Positions 27,055-35,323 of a stretch of 64,000 nt of DNA are shown here, piece by piece. The notes under the pieces were generated by a model that saw only the letters and a program-made list of their open reading frames with translations, was not told the origin of the DNA and made no database searches. Location of the stretch: contig NZ_JPXI01000031.1 in the NCBI RefSeq assembly GCF_000740675.1, positions 124,001-188,000 of the forward strand. The letters are read 5' to 3'. A program made the translations under genes and the position numbers. The number at the start of each line of letters is the position of its first letter. The first letter of the stretch is position 1. Source of the stretch: Massilia sp. BSC265. Its GTDB lineage: Bacteria; Pseudomonadota; Gammaproteobacteria; Burkholderiales; Burkholderiaceae_D.

Positions 27055-28178
27055 TGAGCGATTGGTTGCCAAGCGAGGAGCTGCATGGACCGGCAGTGCT
27101 GGTGACGGTTGCCCGCGTCGAGGGTTCCGTCCCGCGCGAGCCGGGCGCGCGCATGCTGGTGGATGCGCAGGGCTTTCGCGGCACCGTCGGTGGCGGGCAC
27201 CTGGAGCACCGGGCACTGGAGATTTCTCGCGCGATGCTGGAGCAGGGCGGCGGGGCGGCGCATATCGAGCGTTTTCCGCTGGGACCCAAGCTGGGGCAGT
27301 GCTGCGGCGGCATCGCCTGGCTGGCCTTCGAAATGGCGGATGCGGAGCAGCTGGCGCTGCTGCGTACGCGCCGCAATGAAGATACGTGGCGCGTGGTTTT
27401 CGTAGGGGGGAACTGGTCCGGTGGACCAGTTCACGGTCTCCCGCCCACGCGTTCAACTGACGGAAGCTCAGCCGGGAATTCATCATTAGCTGACCGCGTG
27501 GGCGGGAGGCCCGCCCACCCTACGACTGCGCTGTTCGACAGCAGCGGGCGCCACCTCGCTGGCGGCGACGTTCCCGCATTCGACCGCACCCAGGGCACCC
27601 ACATCTTCCAGGACGCCACCGGCCGCCTCTGGCTGCTTGATGCCGTCCTCGCCCCGCGCGCCCACCTGATGCTGTTCGGCGCCGGCCACGTCGGCGCCGC
27701 CATCGTGCGGGCCGTGTCCGAACTGCCCTGCCGCGTCACCTGGGTCGACGAGCGCGACGACCTGTTCCCGCCGGCCGCCCCCGCCAACGTGACCGTGGAA
27801 GCCACCGATACGCCCGAGGCGCTGGTTGAAAACGCACCACAGGGCACCACTTTCCTGGTCATGACCCACAGCCACGCACTTGACCTGCAGCTGTCGCACG
27901 CGATACTGTCGCGCCCCGGCATGTCGCAAGGCCATGATTGGTTCGGCCTGATCGGCTCCGATACCAAGCGCCGCCAGTTCGAGCACCGCCTGCGCGAACG
28001 CGGCATCATTGAAGCGCGACTCGACGCGATGGTCTGCCCCGTCGGCCTGCCCGGCATCGAGGGCAAGGCCCCGGCCGTGATCGCGGCCTCCGTGGCGGCC
28101 CAGCTGCTCCTGGTATGGGAAGCTCGTGCCCGCCAGCCTGAATCTTCAACGGAATCCAAAGATGTCCACCGCATTTAA
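27054..28178 (+). CDS. xdhC: XdhC molybdenum-cofactor chaperone carrying an in-frame repeat insertion
   Basis: 374 residues, longer than the usual 270-330. The N-terminal XdhC/CoxI domain (about 10-115, with the CGG motif KLGQCCGGIAWLAFE) and the C-terminal Rossmann domain (from about residue 204, LMLFGAGHVGAAIVRA) are intact. XdhC binds and sulfurates the Mo cofactor and inserts it into XdhB. Between the two, about 41 residues (about 117-157, rich in Gly, Pro, Ser) are encoded by a palindromic repeat (27402-27523) also found elsewhere in the window. The frame stays open through it. The gene ends 17 nt inside guaD. Confidence 0.93.
   Translation: MSDWLPSEELHGPAVLVTVARVEGSVPREPGARMLVDAQGFRGTVGGGHLEHRALEISRAMLEQGGGAAHIERFPLGPKLGQCCGGIAWLAFEMADAEQLALLRTRRNEDTWRVVFVGGNWSGGPVHGLPPTRSTDGSSAGNSSLADRVGGRPAHPTTALFDSSGRHLAGGDVPAFDRTQGTHIFQDATGRLWLLDAVLAPRAHLMLFGAGHVGAAIVRAVSELPCRVTWVDERDDLFPPAAPANVTVEATDTPEALVENAPQGTTFLVMTHSHALDLQLSHAILSRPGMSQGHDWFGLIGSDTKRRQFEHRLRERGIIEARLDAMVCPVGLPGIEGKAPAVIAASVAAQLLLVWEARARQPESSTESKDVHRI
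27402..27523. repeat. REPIN-like palindromic repeat inside xdhC
   Basis: Begins GTAGGG and ends CCCTAC, with CCCGCCCACGCG at the inner left and CGCGTGGGCGGG at the inner right, so the ends and inner blocks are inverted copies. The right half (CCGCGTGGGCGGGAGGCC and on to CCCTAC) is the same unit as at 29474-29583 and 58858-58938. The left half differs: a 9-bp inverted repeat (AACTGGTCC/GGACCAGTT) replaces part of the stem. The GTAG head plus hairpin matches the REP definition. It is translated as part of XdhC. Confidence 0.8.
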
Positions 28179-29469
28179 GAATATGCAAGCCTACCGTGCG
28201 AGCTTGCTGCATTTCCACGCCGACCCGGCCTTCGACGGCGCCGCCCATGCCTGGCATGAAGACGGCCTGCTGGTGGTCGAGGACGGTCGCGTGAAGGCCG
28301 CCGGCGACTATGCCGCCTTGGCCGACACGCTGCCGGCCGGCGTGACGCCGCACGACTATCGGGGCCAGCTCATCACCCCCGGCTTCATCGACACCCACCT
28401 GCATTATCCGCAGACCGACATGATTGCCTCTCCGGCCCCGGGTCTGCTGCCCTGGCTGGAAACCTACACCTTCCCGACCGAGCGCCGCTTCGAGGATCCG
28501 GCGCATGCGCGCGCGACCGCCGAGTTCTTCCTCGACGAGCTGCTGCGCTGCGGGACCACGACCGCCGTCGTGTACTGCACCGTGCATCCGCAGTCGGTGG
28601 ATGCGTTTTTTGAGGCCAGCGAGGCGCGCAACCTGCGCATGGTGGCCGGCAAGGTGCTGATGGACCGCCACTGCCCGGACTTCCTGCGCGATGGCGAAGG
28701 CGGCGTCGGGACCAGCGCGGACCTGATCGAGAAGTGGCACAAGCGCGGCCGCCAGCTGTACGCGATCACCCCGCGCTTCGCCCCCACCTCGACCGACGCC
28801 CAGCTACGCGCCACCGCCGAACTGGCGAAGGCCTATCCGGACACCTTCATCCAGACCCACGTCTCGGAAAACAAGGACGAGTGCAAGTGGGTGGGCGAGC
28901 TGCATCCGCAGGCGCGCAGCTACCTGGACGTCTACGAGCGCTTCGGCCTGATGCGCCCGCGCGCCCTGTTCGGCCACTGCATCTGGCTCGACGACGAGGA
29001 CTTCGCCCGCATGGCCGCCACCGGCTCGGCGGCCGCGGTGTGCCCGACCTCCAACCTGTTCCTGGGCAGCGGCCTGTTCGACTTCGAACGGGCCGACGGC
29101 GCCCGCACGCTGCTGTCGCTCGGCACCGACGTCGGCGCCGGCACCTCGTTCTCGATGCTGCAGACCATGAACGAGGCCTACAAGGTGGCGCGCCTGAAGG
29201 GCAGCTACCTGCCGGCGCTGCGCATGTTCTACCTGGCCACGCTGGGCGCCGCCCGCGCCATGGGCCTCGAAGGCACGGTCGGCAGCTTCGCGCCGGGTAC
29301 GGAGGCAGACTTCATCGTGCTCGACCCGAAGGCCACGCCGCTGCTGGCGCGCCGCACGGCGCAGCGGGAGTCGCTGGAAGAGCTGCTGTTCGCGCTGGCG
29401 CTGCTGGGGGATGACCGGGTGATCAAGGCGACCTATGCGGCCGGTACGCTCGTTCATAGCCGCACATGA
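28162..29469 (+). CDS. guaD: Guanine deaminase
   Basis: 435 residues, amidohydrolase fold. Metal and active-site residues: DTHLHYPQ (HxH), THVSENKDE (His), GHCIWLDDED (His) and GTDVGAG (Asp). It deaminates guanine to xanthine and so feeds the xanthine dehydrogenase encoded upstream. The ATG at 28162 lies within the last 17 nt of xdhC. A longer frame starting at 28126 would overlap xdhC further and lacks the conserved start. A repeat element follows directly after the stop. Confidence 0.95.
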   Translation: MSTAFKNMQAYRASLLHFHADPAFDGAAHAWHEDGLLVVEDGRVKAAGDYAALADTLPAGVTPHDYRGQLITPGFIDTHLHYPQTDMIASPAPGLLPWLETYTFPTERRFEDPAHARATAEFFLDELLRCGTTTAVVYCTVHPQSVDAFFEASEARNLRMVAGKVLMDRHCPDFLRDGEGGVGTSADLIEKWHKRGRQLYAITPRFAPTSTDAQLRATAELAKAYPDTFIQTHVSENKDECKWVGELHPQARSYLDVYERFGLMRPRALFGHCIWLDDEDFARMAATGSAAAVCPTSNLFLGSGLFDFERADGARTLLSLGTDVGAGTSFSMLQTMNEAYKVARLKGSYLPALRMFYLATLGAARAMGLEGTVGSFAPGTEADFIVLDPKATPLLARRTAQRESLEELLFALALLGDDRVIKATYAAGTLVHSRT

Positions 29470-29473
29470 TTTT

Positions 29474-29583
29474 GTAGGGTGGGCGGGTCTCCCGCCCACG
29501 CGGCGATACTTGGTCCATAGACAGATGAGCGGGCAGATCTAGCCGGATTTGACCGCGTGGGCGGCAAAGCCGCCCACGCTACG
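29474..29583. repeat. REPIN-like palindromic repeat downstream of guaD
   Basis: Two GTAG-headed hairpin units in inverted orientation: GTAGGGTGGGCGGG-tct-CCCGCCCACGCGG on the left, and CCGCGTGGGCGGC-aaa-GCCGCCCACGCTAC on the right, with a unique core of about 45 bp. It begins 5 bp after the guaD stop. The paired units could form strong hairpins that stop transcription or protect the upstream mRNA. Confidence 0.85.
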
Positions 29584-29685
29584 AAACCCTACTTGGCCAT
29601 ATTGCCAACGCTAACTCAACCGTATAGAGTTGCGCGGTCACCGCGGGCGCAGGCTCGCCATCAACCGCACGAGAAAGTCACACCC

Positions 29686-31191
29686 ATGTACAAACAACTG
29701 ACCGGCAGCGTCCTGCCGGCCTTGACCCTGGCCCTGGCCATCGCCGGCGCCCCCCAGGCCCTGGCCAAGGGCCCGGCCTCGAAGACCAACGAAGTCGCCA
29801 CAGCCCGCCACTACGCCAGCCTGATCGCCGGCGAGCCGAAGACCGCCGAGCTGACCCTGTTCTTCACCCAGATGCCGAAGGGCGGCGACCTGCACCACCA
29901 TTATTCGGGTTCGGTCTACGCCGAGCAGTATGTCGACTTCCTCGACAAGCAGGGCTATTGCGTCGACAAGCGTACCTACCGCATCGAGACGAAGAAGGAA
30001 GTCGTCGCCGCCGAGCGCGCCAAGCCGGCCGAGGAACGCAACTGCCTGTCGACCGCCGAGGTCTATGCCGACGACTACACCTTCCGCGAGCTGCTGCAGC
30101 GCTGGTCGAACAAGGACTTCGGCAACCATGGCGCCATCCAGCCGCCGCCGGACCGCCTGTTCTTCCAGACCTTCGGTTTCTTCGGACCGGTCTCGAACGC
30201 GAACTTCCGCGAAGGCCTGCAGGAGCTGAAAAAACGCGCCATCGCGGAAAACGTGAGCTATATCGAGACCATGTTCAAGATGTCGCCTTTTGTCGTGAAC
30301 AAGGACTTCGACGCCCAGGCCTGGAAAAATGCCGATGACGACAAGGCCCTCGACGCCCAGATGGGCGCCTGGCTGGCAGTGCTGGAACAGGATGCCGGCT
30401 TCAAGAAGCAGCTTGAAGACTTCGTGGCCAAGATCCACGAGTCGGCCGAGGGCATCGACGACGAGCGCTTCACCATGCGCTACCAGACCTATGTGCTGCG
30501 CCTGCTGAACCCCTCGCAGGTGTTCTCCTCGATGGTCTCAGGCTTCAAGGCCGCCGCCATGAGCGACAAGATCGTGGGTGTCAACATCGTCGGCCAGGAG
30601 AGCACGATGGTCTCGATGCGCGACTACACGCTGCACATGAAGATGTTCCGCTTCCTGAAGTCGCGCTATCCGGAAGTGAAGGTGGCCATGCACGCCGGTG
30701 AGCTGGCGATGGGCGACGTGCCGCCGGAAGGCCTGAAGTTCCACATCGACCAGGCCCTGGTCGTGGCCAACGCCAACCGCATCGGACACGGCCTCGACCT
30801 GGCGCACGAAAGCAATGCCCCGGCCATCATGGCCAGGATGCGCAAGGACGACATCCCGGTCGAGATCAACCTGACCTCGAACGCCTTCATCAACGGTGTC
30901 GAAGGCGCGAACCACCCGATCACGCTATACCGTAAATACGGCGTGCCCTACGTGATCTCGACCGACGACGCGGGCGTGACCCGCCATACGCTGTCGAACG
31001 AGTACGTGTTGTTCGCCAGCCGCTACAAGCCGGACTATGCGGAGATGAAGCGGACCTCGTACAACAGCATCCGCTACGCCTTCCTGCCAGTGGCAGAAAA
31101 GCAACGTCTGACCCGCCAACTGGACGAGCGTTTCGCTGCTTTCGAGGCAAAGATCGCTGCGCTGGCCAAAGCACAGGCAGTGGCGAAGTAA
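29686..31191 (+). CDS. Secreted adenosine deaminase (ADGF-like)
   Basis: 501 residues with a signal peptide (MYKQLTGSVLPALTLALAIA, cleavage about ALA-KG). The deaminase motifs are complete: GGDLHHHYSGS (metal His), MHAGE (catalytic Glu), RIGHGLDL (His) and ISTDDAGV (Asp). Extra N-terminal length and secretion match the ADGF class rather than cytosolic Add. It would turn adenosine into inosine in the periplasm or outside. The ATG at 29686 follows a weak GAGAAAG site; the frame extends upstream only through the repeat. A 16-bp palindrome-like site (TTGGC-N6-GCCAA, 29593-29608) lies before it. Confidence 0.9.
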   Translation: MYKQLTGSVLPALTLALAIAGAPQALAKGPASKTNEVATARHYASLIAGEPKTAELTLFFTQMPKGGDLHHHYSGSVYAEQYVDFLDKQGYCVDKRTYRIETKKEVVAAERAKPAEERNCLSTAEVYADDYTFRELLQRWSNKDFGNHGAIQPPPDRLFFQTFGFFGPVSNANFREGLQELKKRAIAENVSYIETMFKMSPFVVNKDFDAQAWKNADDDKALDAQMGAWLAVLEQDAGFKKQLEDFVAKIHESAEGIDDERFTMRYQTYVLRLLNPSQVFSSMVSGFKAAAMSDKIVGVNIVGQESTMVSMRDYTLHMKMFRFLKSRYPEVKVAMHAGELAMGDVPPEGLKFHIDQALVVANANRIGHGLDLAHESNAPAIMARMRKDDIPVEINLTSNAFINGVEGANHPITLYRKYGVPYVISTDDAGVTRHTLSNEYVLFASRYKPDYAEMKRTSYNSIRYAFLPVAEKQRLTRQLDERFAAFEAKIAALAKAQAVAK

Positions 31192-31200
31192 TCCCTGGAC

Positions 31201-31231
31201 AAGACGCTCCGCACGCTGCGCGGAGCGTCTT
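31201..31231 (+). terminator. Strong hairpin after the adenosine deaminase gene
   Basis: AAGACGCTCCGC and GCGGAGCGTCTT form a perfect 12-bp stem with a 7-nt loop, 9 bp after the stop codon. No T-run follows at once; a run of five T begins about 25 bp later. It may terminate or protect the 3' end. Confidence 0.6.
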
Positions 31232-31332
31232 CAAGTCATCGACCACTGAATGACTTTTTAACTATCCCTTAGTAATAATTTATCTTTTGTGGCCTTCCTG
31301 CTACAAAAAATCCTCTTCCATCCTCGGTTTGG

Positions 31333-31380
31333 CGAAATTCTTCTCAAAAAAATTTCGTCCAGGAATGCCGCCCTTATAAT
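31333..31380 (+). promoter_or_regulatory. Candidate promoter with overlapping inverted repeat for the TonB receptor
   Basis: A TATAAT -10 box at 31375-31380. Upstream, CGAAATT (31333-31339) and AATTTCG (31351-31357) form a perfect 7-bp inverted repeat with an 11-bp spacer. The right arm falls where a -35 element would be, which has only a weak match, so an activator or repressor site is plausible. Confidence 0.4.
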
Positions 31381-31729
31381 CCCGCCTTGTCATTTTGCTG
31401 GGAATAAAGCAGGTCTGTAGCGTAATAACAACGTGCCGGAGCGTATTTATACGACAAACGTATGAATATCGAAGCCAAAACGAATTTGTCGGCTTATTAA
31501 CGGTCATGCATATTGGAGTTTGATTTCCAAAAGGCATTCCTCGTTTGACGGGCACCCGCGTGAAGCGCATCGCGGTGTAACTTCGTTGAAATACTTGCAC
31601 GTTAGACTTGCCGCCGCCAGCCGGCAGGACCGCCGGCACACCACGCAGCACACAAAGATTGCAGTACTTGTAAGAGAGGGCAACCGTCGGCTGCCCGTTA
31701 TAACTATTAAGTTCTTTTTGGGGTTATCA

Positions 31730-34700
31730 ATGATCACTCAACAACAGATCCGGCTCACCAAACTGGCGCTGGCTTTGTCGGTTGCATTGGCTGCTACGCC
31801 GGCCTTCGCGCAGAACACCACCTCGGCCATCGGTGGCCGTATCTCGGCCGCTGACGGCAAGCCGGCCGCCGGCGCCCAGGTGCAGATTGTTCACACCGAG
31901 TCCGGTTCTGTCAGCAATGTCACCACCGACGCGGAAGGCCGTTACGTTGCACGCGGCCTGCGTGTAGGCGGTCCATACACGATCATCATCACCAAGGACG
32001 GCGTCACCGAGCGTCGCGAAGGCGTGTTCGTTGCGCTGGCCGAAACCGCCGCCGTCGACGCGACCCTGGGCCAGGCCATGCAGACCGTCACCGTGACCGG
32101 TTCGGCAGCACGCTCGGAAATCTTCTCGAACCAGTCGATGGGTTCGGTCACCGCAATCAGCCGTGCCGACCTGGAAACCCAGGCCTCGATCAACCGCAAC
32201 CTGCAGGACTTCGCCCGCCTGGATCCGCGCGTGTCGCAGACCGACAAGGAACGCGGCGAGATGTCGGTGGCCGGCCAGAACTCGCGCTACAACTCGATGA
32301 CCATCGACGGCGTGGCCGTGAACGATACCTTCGGCCTGGAAGCCAACGGCAGCCCGACCGCCCGCCAGCCGATCTCGATGGAAGCCATCGCTTCGGTGCA
32401 GGTCAACGTCGCCAACTACGACGTGACCCAGCGCGGCTACACCGGCGCCAACGTCAACGCCGTCACCAAGTCGGGTACCAACGTGTACCACGGCGGTGCC
32501 TACTACGTGACCCGCGACGACCGCCTGGTCGGCAAGCGCTACAACCGCTCCACCGACGCCTACACCGACGCCCCGGAATTCAAGGACAACACCAAGGGCC
32601 TGTGGGTCAGCGGCCCGCTGGTCAAGGACAAGCTGTTCTTCTTCGCCCTGGCCGAAAACTATGAAAGCAGCCGCAGCGGTCCGGAATTCGGCGCCATCGG
32701 CACCGGTACCGGCACCACCATCGGCATCAGCCCGAACCAGATCAATCGTGTTCGCGAGATCGCACAGAGCCGCTACGGCTTCGACATCGGCAACACCCAG
32801 ATCCCGGCCGGCACCAAGATGAAGGTCGAGGAGCGCATGCTCAAGCTCGACTGGAACATCAACGACGACCACCGCGCCAACCTGCGCTACTCGAAGACCT
32901 CGCAGAACGAGCCGATCTTCCCGGGCTTCTCGAACAGCGGCGTCTCGCTGAGCTCCTACTTCTACAACCAGGACAAGACCATCGAAACCCTGGTGGGCCA
33001 GGTGTTCTCCGACTGGACCGAGAACCTGTCGACCGAATTCAAGATCTCGCAGCGCGACTATGACTCGGTGCCGATCACCGCGTCCAAGCTGCCGACCATG
33101 TCGTTCCAGTTCAGCGGCCCGCTGCCGTCCGACGCGCCCGCGGGCACCCGCACCGGCAACCGTTTCCTGAACACCGGTACCGAGAACAGCCGCCACAACA
33201 ACGTGCTGGGCACCAAGACCCTGGACGTCTACGCCGGCGCCAACTATCTGTGGGGCGACCATGAAATCAAGGTCGGCGCCGACTACACCCAGAACAAGGT
33301 GTATAACGCTTTCCTGCAGAACGTGTTCGGCAACTACACCTTCGCTTGCGATAACAACTTCACCTACACCTTTGGTTCGATCAACTGCGCCACTGCCACC
33401 GCGGCCCAGATCGACGCCGCGATCTTCGAGAACTTCTCGCGCGGCCGTCCGTCGTCGTATTCCGTGCAGCTGCCGGTGCCGGGTGGTTCGCTGAGCAACG
33501 CGATCGCCCAGTTCACCATGAAGAACACCGGCCTGTTCCTGCAGGATAACTGGTCGGTCAACAAGAACCTGACCGTCAGCGCCGGCATCCGCGTCGACGT
33601 GACCGGTGTGGACAATACTCCGCTGCGCAACGCCGGCGTGGCCGCGCCGACCGTCGCCGGCAACGCCGCCACCTTCGCCCGCCAGACCGGCGGCTTCGGT
33701 GTCGACAACACCCAGACCTTCGACGGCAACAAGCTGTGGCAGCCGCGTGTCGGCTTCAACTACAAGATCGACGCGGCGCGTCCGACCCAGCTGCGCGGCG
33801 GCGTCGGCCTGTTCCAGGGCGCGGCAGCCACCGTGTGGATGTCGAACCCGTTCTCGAACCCGGGCATCGCCACCCGTACCATCACCTGCTCGGGCTCCGG
33901 CGCCACCCGCTGCCCGACCACCGATGGCCTGTTCACGCCGGACGTGAACGCCCAGCGTACCGTGACCGGCGCAACCCCGGCCGCGAACGTTGACGTCCTG
34001 TCGCCGGACCTGAAGCAGCCGTCGATCTGGAAAGCCAACCTGGCCTTCGAGCATGAGCTGCCGTTCGGCGGGCTGGTGTTCGGCGCTGAACTGCTGGCGA
34101 CCCAGAACAAGAACGCGATCTTCTACCAGAACCTGAACCTGGGCGCACCGACCCGTATCGGCAAGGATGGCCGCGAGCTGTACTACAACGCCAACGGCCT
34201 GGATGCCGGCTGCTATTCGTTCACCAACAACGCGGTGACTGTGGCGACCCGCTGCCAGACCACGACTCGCGCGCTGTCGAACCTGAGCTACGGTAACGTG
34301 CTGCTGGCCAAGGGCACCGACAAGGGCGACGCCCAGGTCGTGACCGTCTCGCTGACGAGCCCGACCCGCAAGGGCTTCGGCTGGTCGGTGGCGTACTCGC
34401 ACACCAACGCGACCGAAGTCTCGCCGCTGACCTCGTCGACCTCGAACTCGAACTGGACCGGTCGCTCGGTCTTCAACCCGAACGAGGAAGTCGCTGCAAA
34501 CTCGTCGTATCTGGTGAAAGAGCGTATCAACGCCCGCCTGTCGTGGGAGAAGCGCTTCTTCGGCGACTACCGCACCCGCCTGGGCGTCTTCTATGAAGGC
34601 CGCGAAGGCAAGCCGTACAGCTGGACCGTCAACAACGACCTGAACGGTGACGGCCTGGCCGGCAACGACCTGATGTACATCCCGTCGAAGGAAGGTTCGG

Positions 34701-35140
34701 GCGAAGTCGTGTTCTACGGTGACACCGCGACCAACAAGAGCAACGAGGCACGCTTCTGGGCCGTCGTCAACGCCAACGAAGTCCTGCGCAATGCCAAGGG
34801 CGGCGTGGTTGGCCGCAACAGCGATTTCTCGCCGTGGACCAACAGCTTCGACGTGAAGATCACCCAGGAACTGCCGGGCTTCGTCAAGAAGCACAAGGCC
34901 AGCTTCGCACTCGACATCCTGAACTTCGGCAACCTGCTGAACAAGAAGTGGGGCCGTATCGAGGAAGTGGGCTTCCAGGCGCAAGGCGCGCAGGCGCGCA
35001 GCTTCGTCGACTACGTTGGTCTGGATGCACAGGGCCGCTACGTGTACGCAGTGCGTAACAACGTGGAAGACCTGAACGTGCGCCAGGCCAAGGGCGAGTC
35101 GCAGTGGGCCGTCCAGGCAACCTTCAAGTACGAGTTCTAA
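31730..35140 (+). CDS. TonB-dependent receptor, Oar-like (carboxypeptidase-regulatory N-domain)
   Basis: 1136 residues. Signal peptide to about residue 27 (AFA-QN), then a carboxypeptidase-regulatory-like Ig domain (about 30-110, SAIGGRISAADGKPAAGAQV), a plug domain (about 120-260, with QNSRYNSMTIDGVAVND and TKSGTNVYHGGAYY) and a large beta-barrel ending in Phe (FKYEF), the BamA recognition end. Oar-type receptors import large or unknown substrates across the outer membrane using TonB. Its place between a secreted adenosine deaminase and a 5'-nucleotidase suggests nucleoside or nucleotide uptake (inference). A terminator follows the stop. Confidence 0.93.
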   Translation: MITQQQIRLTKLALALSVALAATPAFAQNTTSAIGGRISAADGKPAAGAQVQIVHTESGSVSNVTTDAEGRYVARGLRVGGPYTIIITKDGVTERREGVFVALAETAAVDATLGQAMQTVTVTGSAARSEIFSNQSMGSVTAISRADLETQASINRNLQDFARLDPRVSQTDKERGEMSVAGQNSRYNSMTIDGVAVNDTFGLEANGSPTARQPISMEAIASVQVNVANYDVTQRGYTGANVNAVTKSGTNVYHGGAYYVTRDDRLVGKRYNRSTDAYTDAPEFKDNTKGLWVSGPLVKDKLFFFALAENYESSRSGPEFGAIGTGTGTTIGISPNQINRVREIAQSRYGFDIGNTQIPAGTKMKVEERMLKLDWNINDDHRANLRYSKTSQNEPIFPGFSNSGVSLSSYFYNQDKTIETLVGQVFSDWTENLSTEFKISQRDYDSVPITASKLPTMSFQFSGPLPSDAPAGTRTGNRFLNTGTENSRHNNVLGTKTLDVYAGANYLWGDHEIKVGADYTQNKVYNAFLQNVFGNYTFACDNNFTYTFGSINCATATAAQIDAAIFENFSRGRPSSYSVQLPVPGGSLSNAIAQFTMKNTGLFLQDNWSVNKNLTVSAGIRVDVTGVDNTPLRNAGVAAPTVAGNAATFARQTGGFGVDNTQTFDGNKLWQPRVGFNYKIDAARPTQLRGGVGLFQGAAATVWMSNPFSNPGIATRTITCSGSGATRCPTTDGLFTPDVNAQRTVTGATPAANVDVLSPDLKQPSIWKANLAFEHELPFGGLVFGAELLATQNKNAIFYQNLNLGAPTRIGKDGRELYYNANGLDAGCYSFTNNAVTVATRCQTTTRALSNLSYGNVLLAKGTDKGDAQVVTVSLTSPTRKGFGWSVAYSHTNATEVSPLTSSTSNSNWTGRSVFNPNEEVAANSSYLVKERINARLSWEKRFFGDYRTRLGVFYEGREGKPYSWTVNNDLNGDGLAGNDLMYIPSKEGSGEVVFYGDTATNKSNEARFWAVVNANEVLRNAKGGVVGRNSDFSPWTNSFDVKITQELPGFVKKHKASFALDILNFGNLLNKKWGRIEEVGFQAQGAQARSFVDYVGLDAQGRYVYAVRNNVEDLNVRQAKGESQWAVQATFKYEF

Positions 35141-35174
35141 TCCGATACTTGATCCGATGCCTGTAAGGTAAAGG

Positions 35175-35203
35175 CGGCCGGTGGCGACACCGGCCGTTTT
35201 TTT
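35175..35203 (+). terminator. Rho-independent terminator after the TonB receptor gene
   Basis: CGGCCGGTG-GCGA-CACCGGCCG followed by seven T. A perfect 9-bp GC-rich stem with a 4-nt loop, 35 bp after the stop. Confidence 0.92.
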
Positions 35204-35323
35204 CATGGGTGAAGGCTCCGCGTTCTACTCCATCTTCGGCCCCGTAAAGATGGCGGACGACCGGGACCCCATGTGATAATGCGGAGGGCTTCCACAGCCT
35301 CCCTTCCTGATCGAGAAAACTCC

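Larger units (their letters stand above)
31192..31729. other. 538-bp non-coding leader region before the TonB receptor
   Basis: No supported gene on either strand. It contains a hairpin just after the deaminase gene (31201-31231), an AT-rich stretch with a 7-bp inverted repeat and a TATAAT box (31333-31380), and then about 340 bp up to the receptor start. Small GC hairpins occur at about 31617-31639 (GCCGGC/GCCGGC) and 31679-31697 (GGGCA/TGCCC). If transcription starts near the TATAAT box the receptor mRNA has a long 5' leader. Confidence 0.6.

Noticed and set aside
27402..27530. A frameshift or pseudogene call for xdhC.
   Set aside because: The frame is open across the repeat, and both flanking domains are intact and in frame.
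31727..35206. A 1159-codon minus-strand frame opposite the TonB receptor.
   Set aside because: The plus-strand protein has a signal peptide, plug and barrel. The opposite frame has no such features.
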